Below are positions 23,601 through 35,344 of a stretch of DNA of 64,000 nt, piece by piece (position 1 is the stretch's first letter; the number at the start of each line of letters is the position of its first letter). Below the pieces are notes generated by a model. It searched no databases. It had not been told where the DNA came from and was given only the letters and a program-made list of their open reading frames with translations. Both the position numbers and the translations under genes were made by a program. This stretch comes from Microvelia longipes (taxonomy: Eukaryota; Arthropoda; Insecta; Hemiptera; Veliidae), in assembly GCA_018340805.1 (NCBI GenBank), contig JACMZG010001911.1, positions 37,579,476 through 37,643,475 of the forward strand, given 5' to 3'.

Positions 23601-24052
23601 AGACTTGAAATATCTTTTAGAGGCTCTTTGTAACCTACTCCAAGAGTGAGTTGAGGTTATAATAAATCAACCAGTCTCGACTTTTCGCAAATTATTGGTG
23701 CTTTTTTATTACGTACGTTTTATCTTGTAAGTTAATAATATTTTAAACTGTTTATATGAGATTGTATTTAGTAATCGAAGGAGTTCAAGTTACCTATGTG
23801 ATGTTTCAAAATTCAACCAAAAAAGGCCGCTCTAGTTATAATAAATTATATGTCATAGCAACCAAAGGTTTAGATGAAAAATAAATCTCAAGAAATAATC
23901 CTCATTCTTAAAACAACATTAACCTTGAAAAACTACAAACCATAACAAAGTTTAGAACTCAAAATAATATGATTATGATGTCATGATTAAAAGTATTTTT
24001 TCAACCAAAGCCAAAGGTCATTAACTTATATATTAATACCATCAGTGCTTTT

Positions 24053-24515
24053 TGTAACATCCGAATTTGTGAAGCGAAGAGTCAGTTTTATCGAGCTAAA
24101 AAACAGTTTTAAACACAAGTTATCACAATAATTCAGGATTCGTATCGGAAACGGAAATAAACAAGCATCAATTATTGACGAAACGTTTAAAAAACAATTT
24201 TCAGGAAATGATAAGTTTACTTGCTTACATAGAAGATTATTTTGTTACTTAACTTGTCCACATTTATTATACTTCAATAATTTGGAGGTAAAGTACCATT
24301 CATAACCAACATTCATGTATGTTGGTAAGCAAGTATCTCCATTGCGTGTATATAAGAACGATGCACATGGATCAACTCGCACACCAGGACACCAACATTT
24401 TACGTTTTGTTGTGGTCTTTCGTTGAGATCAAAAAAATAAATCCTTAATAATTTTATCTTTATTTTTAATATAATGCCCGTTTAGAGCCGCAAGGTTCAT
24501 CAGGGATATCTTTCA
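24053..24515 (+). mobile_element. Solo LTR, 463 bp
   Basis: Begins TGTAACATCCG and ends TATCTTTCA, that is, with TG and CA. It is flanked on both sides by GCTTTT (24047-24052 and 24516-24521), a 6-bp target-site duplication. Inside are a TATA box (GTGTATATAAGAACG, near 24347), a downstream GATCAACTCGCACAC stretch where transcription could start, and AATAAATCC near 24437 as poly(A) signal. This is the promoter, R and poly(A) layout of a retrotransposon LTR. No internal region follows, so it is a solo LTR left by recombination. Class (Gypsy or BEL/Pao) is not decidable. Confidence 0.7.
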
Positions 24516-25081
24516 GCTTTTATGTATACACGGGATTCACCTCAGGTGGTAGCTGAGGTGAGCTGAGCTAATCATTGTGCTCTTATACAACACAATAACA
24601 CAACTATCAATATCAAATAACACGTTTTGTTTTTATATTTCAAATAACTAATACATAAATTTTTCTTCCCCGGCAGAAACTATTGCCAAAGCACTTAGAC
24701 CTCTTATGTAGGTTCAATATATAATATAATGTATTATAATAATATATATAATAGTGTATATACTATTATAAATTATACTCGTATATAGTATTATAATAAT
24801 AATATATAAATTATAGAGCAGCTCCTAGACCAGCGATTCTCAGCTCTTGTGTCGCAGACAATTATCATTGGGTCGAGCGAGAAAATACTTGTTCAACGTA
24901 TCTAAATTAGTTTTAATTTATATATTTAAACATATGAATAGTTCTGAAAAAAATTGTGCAATTAGCTTAATATTCAAATTTTATCATGTTTAAACTTGAA
25001 AAGCTTATGTCGCCTATTCAAGTGAAGGCTAACATTTATTAGATACATATTGCTTAATATAAGTTTATTTCTGTAACTTAC

Positions 25082-25192
25082 ACATTTTGCAGGTCTATCA
25101 AACTGTTTATATTCTTTATTAGTATATTGTTTATATACTGTATTCAGGTAATGCACCATAGGGGGCATTGCAGTTCTTGGAATATTTGTTGC
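25082..25192 (-). CDS. Possible symmetrical exon of unknown gene (weak)
   Basis: A minus-strand block of 111 nt lies between an acceptor (TTTTTTTTAGATAG, ending at 25193) and a textbook donor (TGT then GTAAGT at 25081). It is open for exactly 37 codons (phase 0 in, 0 out), reading ATNIPRTAMPPMVHYLN at the start and FDRPAKC at the end. It lies inside the milton intron between 25656 and 13159 but cannot be spliced in frame between those exons. I know no family for it. The opposite strand also shows a splice-bounded open block (CATTTTGCAG at 25092 and CAG then GTAATG at 25147), which warns that chance splice signals are common here. Confidence 0.25.
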
Positions 25193-25655
25193 CTATCTAA
25201 AAAAAAGTAAGAATATAAATAAAAATATAATTCTGGTCTGGTGTTAGGCTGTCTAATCTAAAAGCCCTCAAAATAGGAGAAAAAATCCAAATACCATAAA
25301 ATGTCTGGCTCTCTGCGCTTGCCAATTTAAAATTTGTCACGTGATCCAAAAAATTAGCAACTGTGCTCAATTGTATAATGTTGCAGTAAATAATAATTTA
25401 CTATTCCAGTTATACAGTAAGTACCAGTTTTGTTAATTACTTTGGCCATTATTCAAACTCTAACAAAATAGTGAGCCCGCAAAACTTGCTCATATATGGA
25501 GTATAAGAATTGTTGTTACCGTCAAATGTTTTGGGTCGCGGATAAAGAAGGCATCAGAGAAACGCTGACCCAGACTACGAAGCCAGGAATACCACGGTGC
25601 AAATGGACCAGTTATCCCCCACTTAAAGCTAAGTAAGAAAATGCAAATAACTAAC

Positions 25656-25760
25656 CAGCAAAGTTAGTAATGTAGTCAGCTTTGAGCTTGTACTTGGGTA
25701 TTTGTTCTTGAACCAAGCTGATTATTTCAACTTCAGGAATTTCTTCTCCACTGCACACCT
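25656..25760 (-). CDS. milt: milton/TRAK exon 2 of those visible (HAP1 N-terminal domain)
   Basis: A minus-strand exon of 105 nt starts after an acceptor (GGTTGTTGCAG, ending at 25761) and ends at a donor (TTTGCTG then GTTAGT at 25655). Two bases complete a glutamate codon, 34 codons follow and one base remains (phase 1 in, 1 out). The reading VCSGEEIPEVEIISLVQEQI, then PKYKLKADYITNFAG, matches the TRAK/HAP1 motif VC----LPEVEIISLLEEQLP-YKLRAD, the first strongly conserved block of the family. Splicing to 13159 makes the FAG-YENQDW junction expected for milton. The longer ATG frame 25651-25845 over this exon runs into intron and is not the true start. Confidence 0.92.
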
Positions 25761-25897
25761 CTGCAACAACCGTCAAATAAATTATTAATAGAACACAACA
25801 AATATTTTTTTGCTCATGGCAAAGCATCGAAAAAATATCAGTCAAACTTATTCATCAAAATATAAAATATAAAGTTCATATAAAGTGAAATAAATTA

Positions 25898-25979
25898 GGT
25901 ACTCACTATTTCACCGAACTGCCGAATTTTTGCCGAACTGTGTGAAAAAATTCGTCAATTCGGTGAAATAGTGAGTACC
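25898..25979. mobile_element. 82-bp inverted-repeat element (mini-MITE)
   Basis: The ends are perfect inverted repeats of about 20 bp (GGTACTCACTATTTCACCGA and its complement). Both are flanked by AATAAATTA (25889-25897 and 25980-25988), a 9-bp direct duplication. The core holds a doubled GCCGAA. A 9-bp duplication is usual for MULE/Mutator elements. The flanks are AT-rich, so some chance match is possible, but it is flush with both ends. Confidence 0.65.
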
Positions 25980-26257
25980 AATAAATTATTAAATAAAAAT
26001 ACACTTCTTTATTTCTAATTTTATCAAATCCTAAAAAATGGAAGTGATGCGTAGTCAATGCCTCACATTCTTAGGAATAAATTCGGCTATTTTCGAAACA
26101 AAATTATTAAAATAGTTGAGTCGGCTTAATGATTAAAATGCTAAAAAATAAAATTGCTATACAGCAAATAATAAATAACTAGCAATAATACAAACAATAT
26201 TTATTTTTGATATTCTATTTTAATATTTATACAATATTCTATAACTATTGTAAAATA

Positions 26258-26590
26258 TCCGGTACAAGATACCTTGGAATCTTTCCTCATCACATCGAAT
26301 TCACTACGCTCATCCTCAGATTATAAAAGTCATTAAATGTATACTGTAACTCGTCTTTGGACTCGCTTCGCTCGTCCTCAAATAGTAAATTTATCCATTC
26401 AATTTCTAGTAGTCACCCATTTAGGCACTGACTACGGTATAATAAACTATTACTTCATAGATTATTATACCGTAGTCAGTGCCTAAAAGGGTGACTACTA
26501 GGAATTTAATGGATAAATTTACTATCTGAGGAAAGTAAAATTAATGATTTTAACTATCACTTCATAGATAAAATCATTAATTTTACTTTT
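26258..26590 (+). repeat. Repeat A fragment ending in two consecutive snap-back hairpins
   Basis: Starts CCGGTACAAGATACCTTGGA and follows repeat A up to the GTCACCCATTTAGGCACTGA block, then folds back on itself. Hairpin 1 has arms of about 68 bp (26377-26444 and 26463-26530). Hairpin 2 has arms of about 21 bp (26531-26552 and 26570-26590). Both loops are almost the same sequence, AACTATYACTTCATAGA. Confidence 0.8.
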
Positions 26591-26989
26591 CACTCCTACA
26601 TTTTTAATTTGTCTATGAATTTTAATTATTTATTATTACGACGCAATGTTGTTAAGTTGTATCAAATATTATATAGGTTCGGTAAGAAATACCTTTCTAA
26701 GCATGTGAAAAAGCTTAGGTATCTTTAAGATGTGATCTCTAAGATTTTTCTCTAAGAAGATCTCCTTAATTTCGGTACAGAAATTAAATTTCTGTAGTGC
26801 TAAAAATTTGCAATACTTGCACATATTAAAGAATATTATTTTAATTAGAATAATAAATAAGTCATTAATAGTAACAAGGCCCCTCCCCCGTCCTTAATAG
26901 CCATTTTAACAATACACAGTCGTGACAAAGCAAATTATTTTTTGAATAAAAAACAAGCTGACAATCAAGGTTTCCTATCTATTAGCTTA

Positions 26990-27115
26990 ATATCCTAGGA
27001 TCATATAATTTTGTCTTAAGATAAAGTGTTTACAAGACAAAAGCACATTTATTAATTTAAATATCTCAAGAACTGTGCTATTAGAAAATTACAAAAGATT
27101 ATTGAAAATACTTTT
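26990..27115 (+). repeat. Repeat E copy
   Basis: Contains GATCATATAATTTTGTCTTA, GTGTTTACAAGACAAAAGCA and AAATATCTCAAGAACTGTGC, matching the copies at 18.3 and 48.8 kb. Confidence 0.5.
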
Positions 27116-27149
27116 TATCAAAAAAATATTGTTAAAAAACCGTGAGAAA

Positions 27150-27240
27150 TCGAGTACAGTGTATCTCGGTACTTTTTCAAACAACTTTAGGATTGCTATG
27201 CTTGTCCTTAGAATGTCATGATTATCCAAAGCTAGGTGGT
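27150..27240 (+). repeat. Repeat A 5' fragment
   Basis: Degraded start of the family: CGAGTACAGTGTATCTCGGT, then ACTTT, GATTGCTATGCTTGTCC. Confidence 0.45.
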
Positions 27241-27673
27241 AATTAAATATTGCTTAGCTAAAGCTCTAAATAAAATATTACTTAAACTCTAGAGTAGCAT
27301 TACTTCGGTCTCTTTACTCTCGACCTCAACATGAAATAGCAATTCTAAGTCTAGGGTGCGTCAATGACTTCGGACCTCAGAGAGTTGTCATTACTCAAAA
27401 CTTAGAGTCGGCATCACATGGGACTCGCTAGTCTGGATATTAACCCAATTTTAAGGGTTTTATAACTTAAGGTTATTAAAGTAGTAGTAGGCAGTCATTC
27501 ACTCATGTCATACCAACACTACGTTTCTATGATCATCATTAAAAATACCAACGGTCATACTTGAGGCAGTCTAGTTTTTTATTAATTGCAATCTTCTAAT
27601 TGAATTAGAGAAATGTATTTCATTATTGTTTATATGTTCTGAATGAATCAGACGAATCTGTAACCAGTTCACA

Positions 27674-27850
27674 AGAAAGGTGAACATCCTTACTCTCACA
27701 CATACATACAGAAACACCTTTTTTTCGATTTATAGGATCTGTAGACGCTGAAAGGTCAACATTTAATGTAAAAAGTGAATATACATTTTTTGCTAATGCA
27801 TTGAATCCCCGTCTTTTAGGAGGAAGAAAAGTATTACACAAATACATTTA
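27674..27850 (+). pseudogene. Possible hAT transposase C-terminal fragment (weak)
   Basis: An open frame of about 58 codons ends at TAA (27848-27850) and contains FIGSVDAERSTFNVK. The SVDAERS piece is the typical start of the hATC dimerisation domain of hAT transposases (S-V-AERSFS-YK). The rest (ending GGRKVLHKYI) does not clearly follow the family. A 74-codon frame on the opposite strand (27623-27847) is antisense to it. A chance match is quite possible. Confidence 0.25.
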
Positions 27851-28439
27851 ATCTTTGGTTAAAATATATATTTTTTGAAATAGAAAGACCCCTTCTTGAT
27901 TTCCATCCTCTACTTCTGAAATCCGTACAACCTCATAAGAGTTTTCTGACGGTAATTCGCTAAAAACTATGAATCTCTCTCTAATAATGTTAACTAAAGC
28001 ATATAGAGAGACTATTTAGCGGTGGTAAGATAATTAAAAGTCAAAATATTTGGCACAGGTTGTTACAATTCTTTTTAATATAAATCCCAAGTAATAATTG
28101 GACAAAATAATATTACGTGCAATAAACGCGTTAAAAGATAGTTTCCGTATTTTTATTTAGCAAGGCTAAATAAAATCATATTAACCTTGAAATAAAAGTT
28201 TAAATATTTGGCACAGCCAAAAAAAACTTGGCTTTAGAGAGATAATAATTTGCCAATTACTTTCTTTAAGGCGTTCTATTGTTCTGTTATTAACAATGAT
28301 ATAATCTATAAAATAATATTGCTCAAATAAAAAATATATATACTTAAGAGTTAAAATATTTGAGATACAAAGTGAATAATTGTGTAGTAAAATGAAGTAA
28401 TGAGTGTAAAAAAGCATACAATCCGATTAGACAACAAAA

Positions 28440-28700
28440 ATTATTTAGGAAAGATCTATTCTAGACAATAGGGGATATGTTTAGTGGGCTAGCCCCTTCC
28501 CCAATAAATAATTAAAGACAATTCGTCTAGCCCTTCCGGTGATGTTTCCATTCCCTGTCAGGTCTTATTTCACCCCATGATGTTAACACAAGTCACCATT
28601 GGGAGTCTTGTAACTTCAGCAGGCCACCCTAAATCTTTATGTAAGCGTCGCCACGAAGTCTGAAAGCAGCATAGATTAACAGGAGGCCAAAAGAATAGGA
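28440..28700. other. GC-richer patch, identity unknown
   Basis: Contains GGCTAGCCCCTTCCCCAAT and an echo CTAGCCCTTCCGGTGATG, then GTAAGCGTCGCCACGAAG. It looks like an old repeat, but I see no second copy in the window. Confidence 0.3.
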
Positions 28701-28913
28701 AGAAAATTTTAATTATTTATTTCAATTATAAGTTATTTTGTTTAATAACTTGACTGTTGAAGATAACTGCATTTTCTTAATGGTTTAAACGCAGGAAGAT
28801 TATCTTAAAGCGTACGAGATTAAGGGGGGGAGGGCAAGAACGATAGGGGGGTCAGTGAATCTTTCTATTAACTAGTTTTACAAAAATATTTAATAGTCTA
28901 AAATCTTTTGTCA

Positions 28914-28970
28914 CTAAATTTTCTATTAAAATATTTTTGTGCAACAAGCATGACCATTGCTTCTCATTGG
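28914..28970 (+). repeat. Direct duplication, copy 1
   Basis: CTAAATTTTCTATTAAAATA and GACCATTGCTTCTCATT recur at 29347-29403, about 430 bp away, with few differences. Confidence 0.75.
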
Positions 28971-29346
28971 TACCTATTATCTAAAATGGGGGTCCGCGGG
29001 GCTCTGACATTTGCCTAACTTATCCAAGAGTGTTTGAACTTGTGTTACAAATGATTAAAAATAATCGTTTCCATATTTATATGTTTGGGGAAGGAACAAA
29101 ACTGGAGTCCTAGATGTTTAATCTATTTAATACGGCCGGGTAAATAAATCTTTAAGTTGTCAATCAAGGTAGGTTTAGTAAGCTACATCAGTAATTTATA
29201 GGTAATTAATAGGCTCAACCAAGCTAAATAAGAGTAGCTAAATAAGAGTAAGTAAATAAGAGAGCTAAATAAATATAATTGATGATTATATGATTTCATA
29301 TGATTAAATAGTGAACATCACCTTGCTGAGTACGAAGACGACCTTT

Positions 29347-29403
29347 GCTAAATTTTCTATTAAAATATTTTCGTGCAACAGACATGATTATTGCTTCTCA
29401 TTT
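29347..29403 (+). repeat. Direct duplication, copy 2
   Basis: Second copy of the segment at 28914-28970 (GCTAAATTTTCTATTAAAAT, then GACATGATTATTGCTTCTCA). Confidence 0.75.
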
Positions 29404-29404
29404 C

Positions 29405-31840
29405 TCTTACATATATTTTAAACACATTCACAATACACTTAACTATGCACAGGATCCAATAAAATAAAATAAGTAAAAATAAATAAAAAATACAATCAAT
29501 CTTTTAACAAAAACTATAATCAGCGTTTGTAAAATGATCAGCTGATTTTAATAAAAAAAACCCATTACATTAAAAACAAAAACAAACATAAATTAATTTA
29601 TTTCAACAAATGTGAAACAAAGAAAAATAATTATAATTACGAATACTTGTCATGCATCTATTGCTTAAAATTATTAAATTATCAAACACCAAGTTTAAAC
29701 GAAAACCTATCAAATACAACGATATCTAACACATTTGTGAAATTTACGAAACATATTATTACAGAGTTGGACACATCGTTGACGCGTGCAGTAGGTTACT
29801 AACGGCTGGTTGGTATCGTTTAATGGCATTATGTGACTCCAAGGTCAACTGATATAAAATAAATTAATAGTTTAACGTTAATATAATTTTGCCATATTTA
29901 CAAATGCTAATGCTAATAACACAATTTTTTAAATGCATCTATACATCTATGTTTTTCTATGCATCACTGTTTGATCAGTAAAGAAGAACAGTGTCAGTGT
30001 TATAATTTACTGTGTATACTCAAAACGTTAACGTACAGGGCTCCTAAGATTTAAGATATAATATATAAAGAATACTTGAAATTAGGTTATGCAAGCTAGC
30101 AATACTTAGCTTGAAAACGGAAAACTTTTCCAACATTAGCAATGTCGCCAACAAGTGTCAAAAGTAAAATAAAATTAAAAATATTTTTAACGACATAATC
30201 CACATTTAAACATTTGCATAACCCAGTTAAAATACATCGGATACATTTGGCCACAAGTTAGTTTTGGCACGCCCACTAATATGTCATAATTAATGAAATA
30301 TTTTAACAAAAGCGTGCTAAAAAATAAACCTTTGTCTTATTTATAAAAACAGTTGTTTTTAATTTGATTAATAGATGTAAACATTTTATTTCTTGAAAAC
30401 AAGCGCATCTGTGCGTATAATACAAATAAAATTAGTATAAGCTAGATAATCAAATTTCAGGATGTGTTAAAAACCAATATACTAATTATGTCATATACTT
30501 TTCTTACTTGACAAGCCCTCTCAAAAAATATATAACATATCCAAGATCATTGAACACTATTTTTGCTTTTACGAGGTTGTTGAATGTATTTTGTTAGGAA
30601 TGAATGGGATCTGGCCCCAAATATCAGTGCCAATCCCCTGACAATTTCATTATAATTCGGCCAACAAAAAACGTAGGTAACAAAAATTAGGACAGACACA
30701 CTTATTGACGTTTAAATTGTTTAAGGAAACAACATTTGTTAAATAAAGGTAAAAATAAGCTTCATTGAAATGATGAAAATTCTCTACAAATTTATTTTAG
30801 AATCTACCACCGATAGTATCTTAATACATCTAAATATGTGAAACTTGTCTCGCCTGAATGCAATCGCTGGATTGTTTCTCTTACATGTCTTATCAAGTCA
30901 TTAACACTGTATTAACTCTAATACATGTAGCAATTATCTTTTCCTTGTATTAGTCTATATAAATAATAAAAAAAGAAAACTGTCAGCAACTTTAAGTTTA
31001 TGAACTTAAGAGCTACGGGTACAGAAATAGAAAGATAAAAATCATGGACGGCTCTATAACTATTATATATTTTTAATAGTTTATATTATTTATTTATTTT
31101 TAAAGCAAATTTAAAGCAATGAAATAATTTGTTCACGATAAATTAAATTTTGAGCCGATCTATATCCATTTGTAGCCAATTAGTTTATACATGTAGCCGC
31201 ATTAAATAAACATTTATTGATTGATCACAAAGATTTTAGCTTATATATTTACAACATATAAAGCAGAGAAGCAAATACAAAAGAAAAAAAATAGAAGAAT
31301 GCACTAGCACCTTCACATAAAATGATAAAAGGTCAATTTTTTCTTACAAACGACCTAAAGTAAAAATTATCAAAGCCGTTTACTGATTCACGTAACTTCC
31401 CACACAAAAGGTTTATAAGTCTGTACAAAATAATAATATAGAATTATGTTTTCGTAATTTTCAATACAAATCTATTCAAAAATTTAAATTGTAAAAATTG
31501 TGAGAAAGAAGTAGAGGCTAGCTCAGGGAGTTGGCTCGGAATAACTATTAGAGTGACTGGACGTCATGTAGCGTCGTGATATAAACTTTACAATAGAAAT
31601 ATTTCATTCAAGAGTCACGCAGCTACGGTTATTTTAATAAGTTAATTAACCGATTCATACATTACAGGAAGACTAATAGAAATATGTTTACTCAACAATA
31701 TTATTACTTAAAAGCTATAGCTACGACCAGCTAATTAAATATATTAATTAGCTGGAGTACTAAATAAAAGCTGAGTATTAAATAAAATACTCTACAAATT
31801 AAACAAAAAAAAATTAACCTTGAAACTATTACAGTTACAG
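29405..31840. other. AT-rich milton intron 2-side DNA, no gene seen
   Basis: No exon is supported. A stretch ending AATAAACATTTATTGATTGA at about 31206-31226 looks like the 3' tail of a LINE (poly(A) signal plus short ATTG repeats), but nothing coding precedes it. A perfect 12-bp palindrome (CCAGCTAATTAA / TTAATTAGCTGG) lies at about 31728-31755. Confidence 0.35.
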
Positions 31841-31842
31841 TA

Positions 31843-31935
31843 AATTATTTGAGTTGAAACTTTGCACAAAAATTGTAGGTCTAGTAGTGTTATCATTTTT
31901 TGACGTGTTTATAACCGTCATTAATGACTCAGATG
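31843..31935 (-). repeat. Repeat A fragment
   Basis: GAGTTGAAACTTTGCACAAA followed by GTAGGTCTAGTAGTGTTATC is the inverted TTTGTACAAAGTTTCAACTC / CACAACTAGACCTA block of repeat A. Confidence 0.45.
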
Positions 31936-31939
31936 AAAT

Positions 31940-33727
31940 AACAAAATTCATAGAACGCAGAAAAACGTTCAAATCACTTAATAATTTGACATGGATTACA
32001 TTATTTATAAATCAGATATAACTTAAAGTTAAATGAGTTAAAGATAAGTTATAACTATAAGGTAAGTTATAACTTAAAATCAAAGTTATTATAGTTATCA
32101 AAGTTAAATATCGGATATATAAGTTTTACATCAAAACAAAAAATTTGACAAGTTTCATCTTATTGGCATTGTTATTATTATTTTTTTCAAATGACAAGTC
32201 ATGTTTTTTAAAAAACTTTAGTGAAAAATAATACTAAGTTAAATTTGGAGAACGCTTATGCTAAATTTACCTAAATTAATAATTCGTCGTTTCCTTCTGA
32301 AAAGTCGCTAAATATTTTTTGTTTAAGATGTATAGTACGCACGCAGTGGATATACATACAGGGCTAGAGGTTTTCTTTTCCATCATTTTGAGTATACGTT
32401 TATTTTGTTTTCACGTAGTATATCAGATTCTATATGGTGATGTCACGAAGATCTATACTACCTAAATGGTCTAGACCATCTAACAGATCAGATCTGTTAA
32501 CCAATGCTTTAACTTTGTTATTTGCAAATAATTTTAACATTGTACATTTTTGTCAAATGTAATCCACAGCAAACTGCTGAATGCGCAAACAAAAATGACC
32601 TTTTATCATTTTTATATGGCTCTTTGAATACGATTATAGATCAAAAATGCTGGCAACATAGCATTACAAAGTACCTATCATGTACCTACTAATTAAGAGC
32701 ACAAAAGTCTATCAAAACTGCACAACTGATATGCAATCAAGTCAACGTCAACGCACTAATTTTTCACAGAAAACAAGAAAAATAAATTTAAGTAAAATTT
32801 TAATAAATTTGATAGTCATAGTGTTCCCATATAATCAATTGTATAAAAATATAAAAAATAAATAAATCTATTAGAAATATATTTTAGGTATATTTTATAG
32901 TTCTAGTGCTGTTATAACTAAAATAATAATTATTTCAACAAAACAAGGCTACAAAAAATTAAGAAACAATAAACAGCTTACTCTTCATACGGTCTATTAG
33001 TAAAAGATTATGTCAACCTTCGTTTATACTTGACTCACATATGAATAAATTATCATAGAGAACCATATTGCAAAGAAAACAATTAAACCAGGCACATCAA
33101 CTGAATTAATAAGATGATATTGAAAACCGAATCAAAATATAAAGAAATCTCATTTTCAGAACAGTGATCTAGTTCAAGTTAATAACTCAATATATGAGAA
33201 ATATTAATTGCTTTTTATTAGTGGCACACGTTCACTAGTGTGTAATAGTCAGATCATAAATGAGAATTACCCATGAAGTACTAAACATTCAATAACAACA
33301 GTAATTGTAACAAGTTCTTATTATGACATAAGGGACAGTTAAATGTTGAGGTTTATCTAATAAAGAAGTCAAAACAAGAACAACATGCAAATTTCAATTG
33401 CAGTTATTCAATATTAATAGATTTGGTACATGATGATGAAAATGATTATTAGAATTAGGTAATGAAAAACGCGAAAATTTTGAGCACCCCTTGGTCGTAA
33501 GAACAACTGATGTCCTGGACTTTTACTTGAAATAATAGGATTTGAATCATCGATATTCAATTATTTAAATCCACAGCTAATCAAAGTTATTAATCGATGT
33601 GGCGTGGCTGAGCTCAGGTGATGCCCAGCCCTTAGTATTACGATCTTTATACCTACTATCTATAAATGAACAAGAAAAAGTAAATAAGCAAGAGTAGGGT
33701 GTTCATTAATTATATAAGTAAAAAAAA
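31940..33727. other. AT-rich intronic DNA, no gene seen
   Basis: Contains a run of GTTATAACTTAAA-type inverted words at 32010-32110. The 61-codon frame at 32680-32865 is unsupported. Confidence 0.4.
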
Positions 33728-34190
33728 TCGGGTACGAGGTATCTCAGAACTTTTCCTCATCACATCGGATTTGCTACGCTCATCCTCCCTACATCAGACT
33801 CGCTTTGTTCGCCTCAGAACATAAAAGTTGTTAAATTTATACTGCAACTCGTCTTCGGACTCGCTTCGCTCGCCCTTAGATGGTAAATACATCCGTTTCA
33901 TTCCCAGCGGTCACCCATCCAGGCACTACCACGCTCGATGCTGCTTAACTTTGATGATCCAATAAAAATTGTGAATATACTTGTCGTATTGAAACGAAAC
34001 TTTGTGTACTTATTTACTCCCAAAAGCTGTACACTTCTACAGAATTTTACTCAATTGGATTATTTTCCGATTTTTTAAAAAATGTATACTAGTCATTTAA
34101 TAAATAAATTGAACTAAGGCTAAAAACTAGTTGAAACTTGGCAATATGTTAGTCCTATACATGGCTACATGGGGGGCCAAAGTAAAAATT
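33728..34190 (+). repeat. Repeat A copy, 5' two thirds
   Basis: Starts TCGGGTACGAGGTATCTCAG and keeps the internal CGGACTCGCTTCGCTCGCCC motif, CCAGCGGTCACCCATCCAGG, GTATTGAAACGAAACTTTG and GGCTACATG. It is cut off before the 3' blocks. Confidence 0.82.
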
Positions 34191-34194
34191 AAAA

Positions 34195-34919
34195 CCTCAA
34201 CAAAAATGTAAAAATAAAATACGGCAAAAGTCAATCTATACAGGTCATCTTGCAATCTATCAAACGTCAAACATGACAGGAGACAAGAAGAACCCTGGAC
34301 ATGGTCCGAGGATTGAGACTTGATTCATTAAAGCTTCGAAGGAGTAAATCCATTTTCAAAGGCCTTGACTCTCTTGTCAATATTTTTTTATATAAATAGA
34401 TAAATTTTGATCAGAAATTATACCACCTTTTCCAACTTAGTAGTTAGACGATTAAGCCTAAAACTAAGCCAGAACAAGACATCCTTTTCCCTGGCCTGTT
34501 GTAAAAACAAACAATTTCTCTGACATTTTACGGTGCGTAAAACACAAAAGATATTTTTACAGCTTAAAGTAACGTTATCGCTCGTCTTGTGTTTAACGGC
34601 ATTTTTATAAACTTTCTTTAATAATCTAACTTTACTATGATTGTACAATATAAAGGTCAGGAAATACAAGTTAATATGAAATAGCATTATTTCTTTTCAA
34701 AATTGACTTTCTTAAACACATTATTATGACTAAAGAATAAAATGGATTCTGTATATTGTGATGATTTATTAAATGTTGAGTATTCACTGTCAAAATACAA
34801 AGTTATTTGTGAACGTGATAAATGAAAATTCGTTTTACTAAAGAAATTAATGATCTGTTTTATATAAAAAAAAATAAAAATTACGTTTTTAACAAAAAAA
34901 TAGCCTCAAAGAATTGAAT
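34195..34919. other. Intronic DNA, no gene seen
   Basis: The 89-codon minus frame at 34418-34687 shows no domain and has no splice context. Confidence 0.4.
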
Positions 34920-35342
34920 TAGTCAATAATATGTCAATAAATAGATAACAATAATATGTCAATAAGTACATGACAATAATATGTCAATAAGTACATGACA
35001 ATAATAAGTCAATAAGTAAATTGAGAATAATATCTCAATAAGAACATTACTATAATATGTCAATAAGTACATGACAATAATATGTCAATAAGTACATGAC
35101 AATAATATGTCAATAAGTACATGACAATAATAAGTCAATAAGTAAATTGAGAATAATATCTCAATAAGAACATGACTATAATATGTAATAAGTACATGAC
35201 AATAATATGTCAATAAGTACATGACAATAATAAGTCAATAAGTAAATTGAGAATAATATGTCAATAAGAACATGACAATAATAAGTCAATAAGTAAATTG
35301 AGAATAATATGTCAATAAGAACATGACTATAATATGTCATAT
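34920..35342 (+). repeat. Minisatellite, about 25-26 bp units with a higher-order pattern
   Basis: About 16 units of ATGTCAATAAGTACATGACA plus ATAAT. Variants AAGTCAATAAGTAAATTGAG and ATCTCAATAAGAACATGACT recur in a fixed order, making a longer super-unit. The 69-codon minus frame (35176-35385) is a read-through of the array. Confidence 0.93.
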
Positions 35343-35344
35343 AA

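Noticed and set aside
25651..25845. 64-codon ATG frame as an independent small protein with a hydrophobic start
   Set aside because: Its 3' half is the milton exon 25656-25760; the upstream part is intron before the acceptor GTTGTTGCAG.
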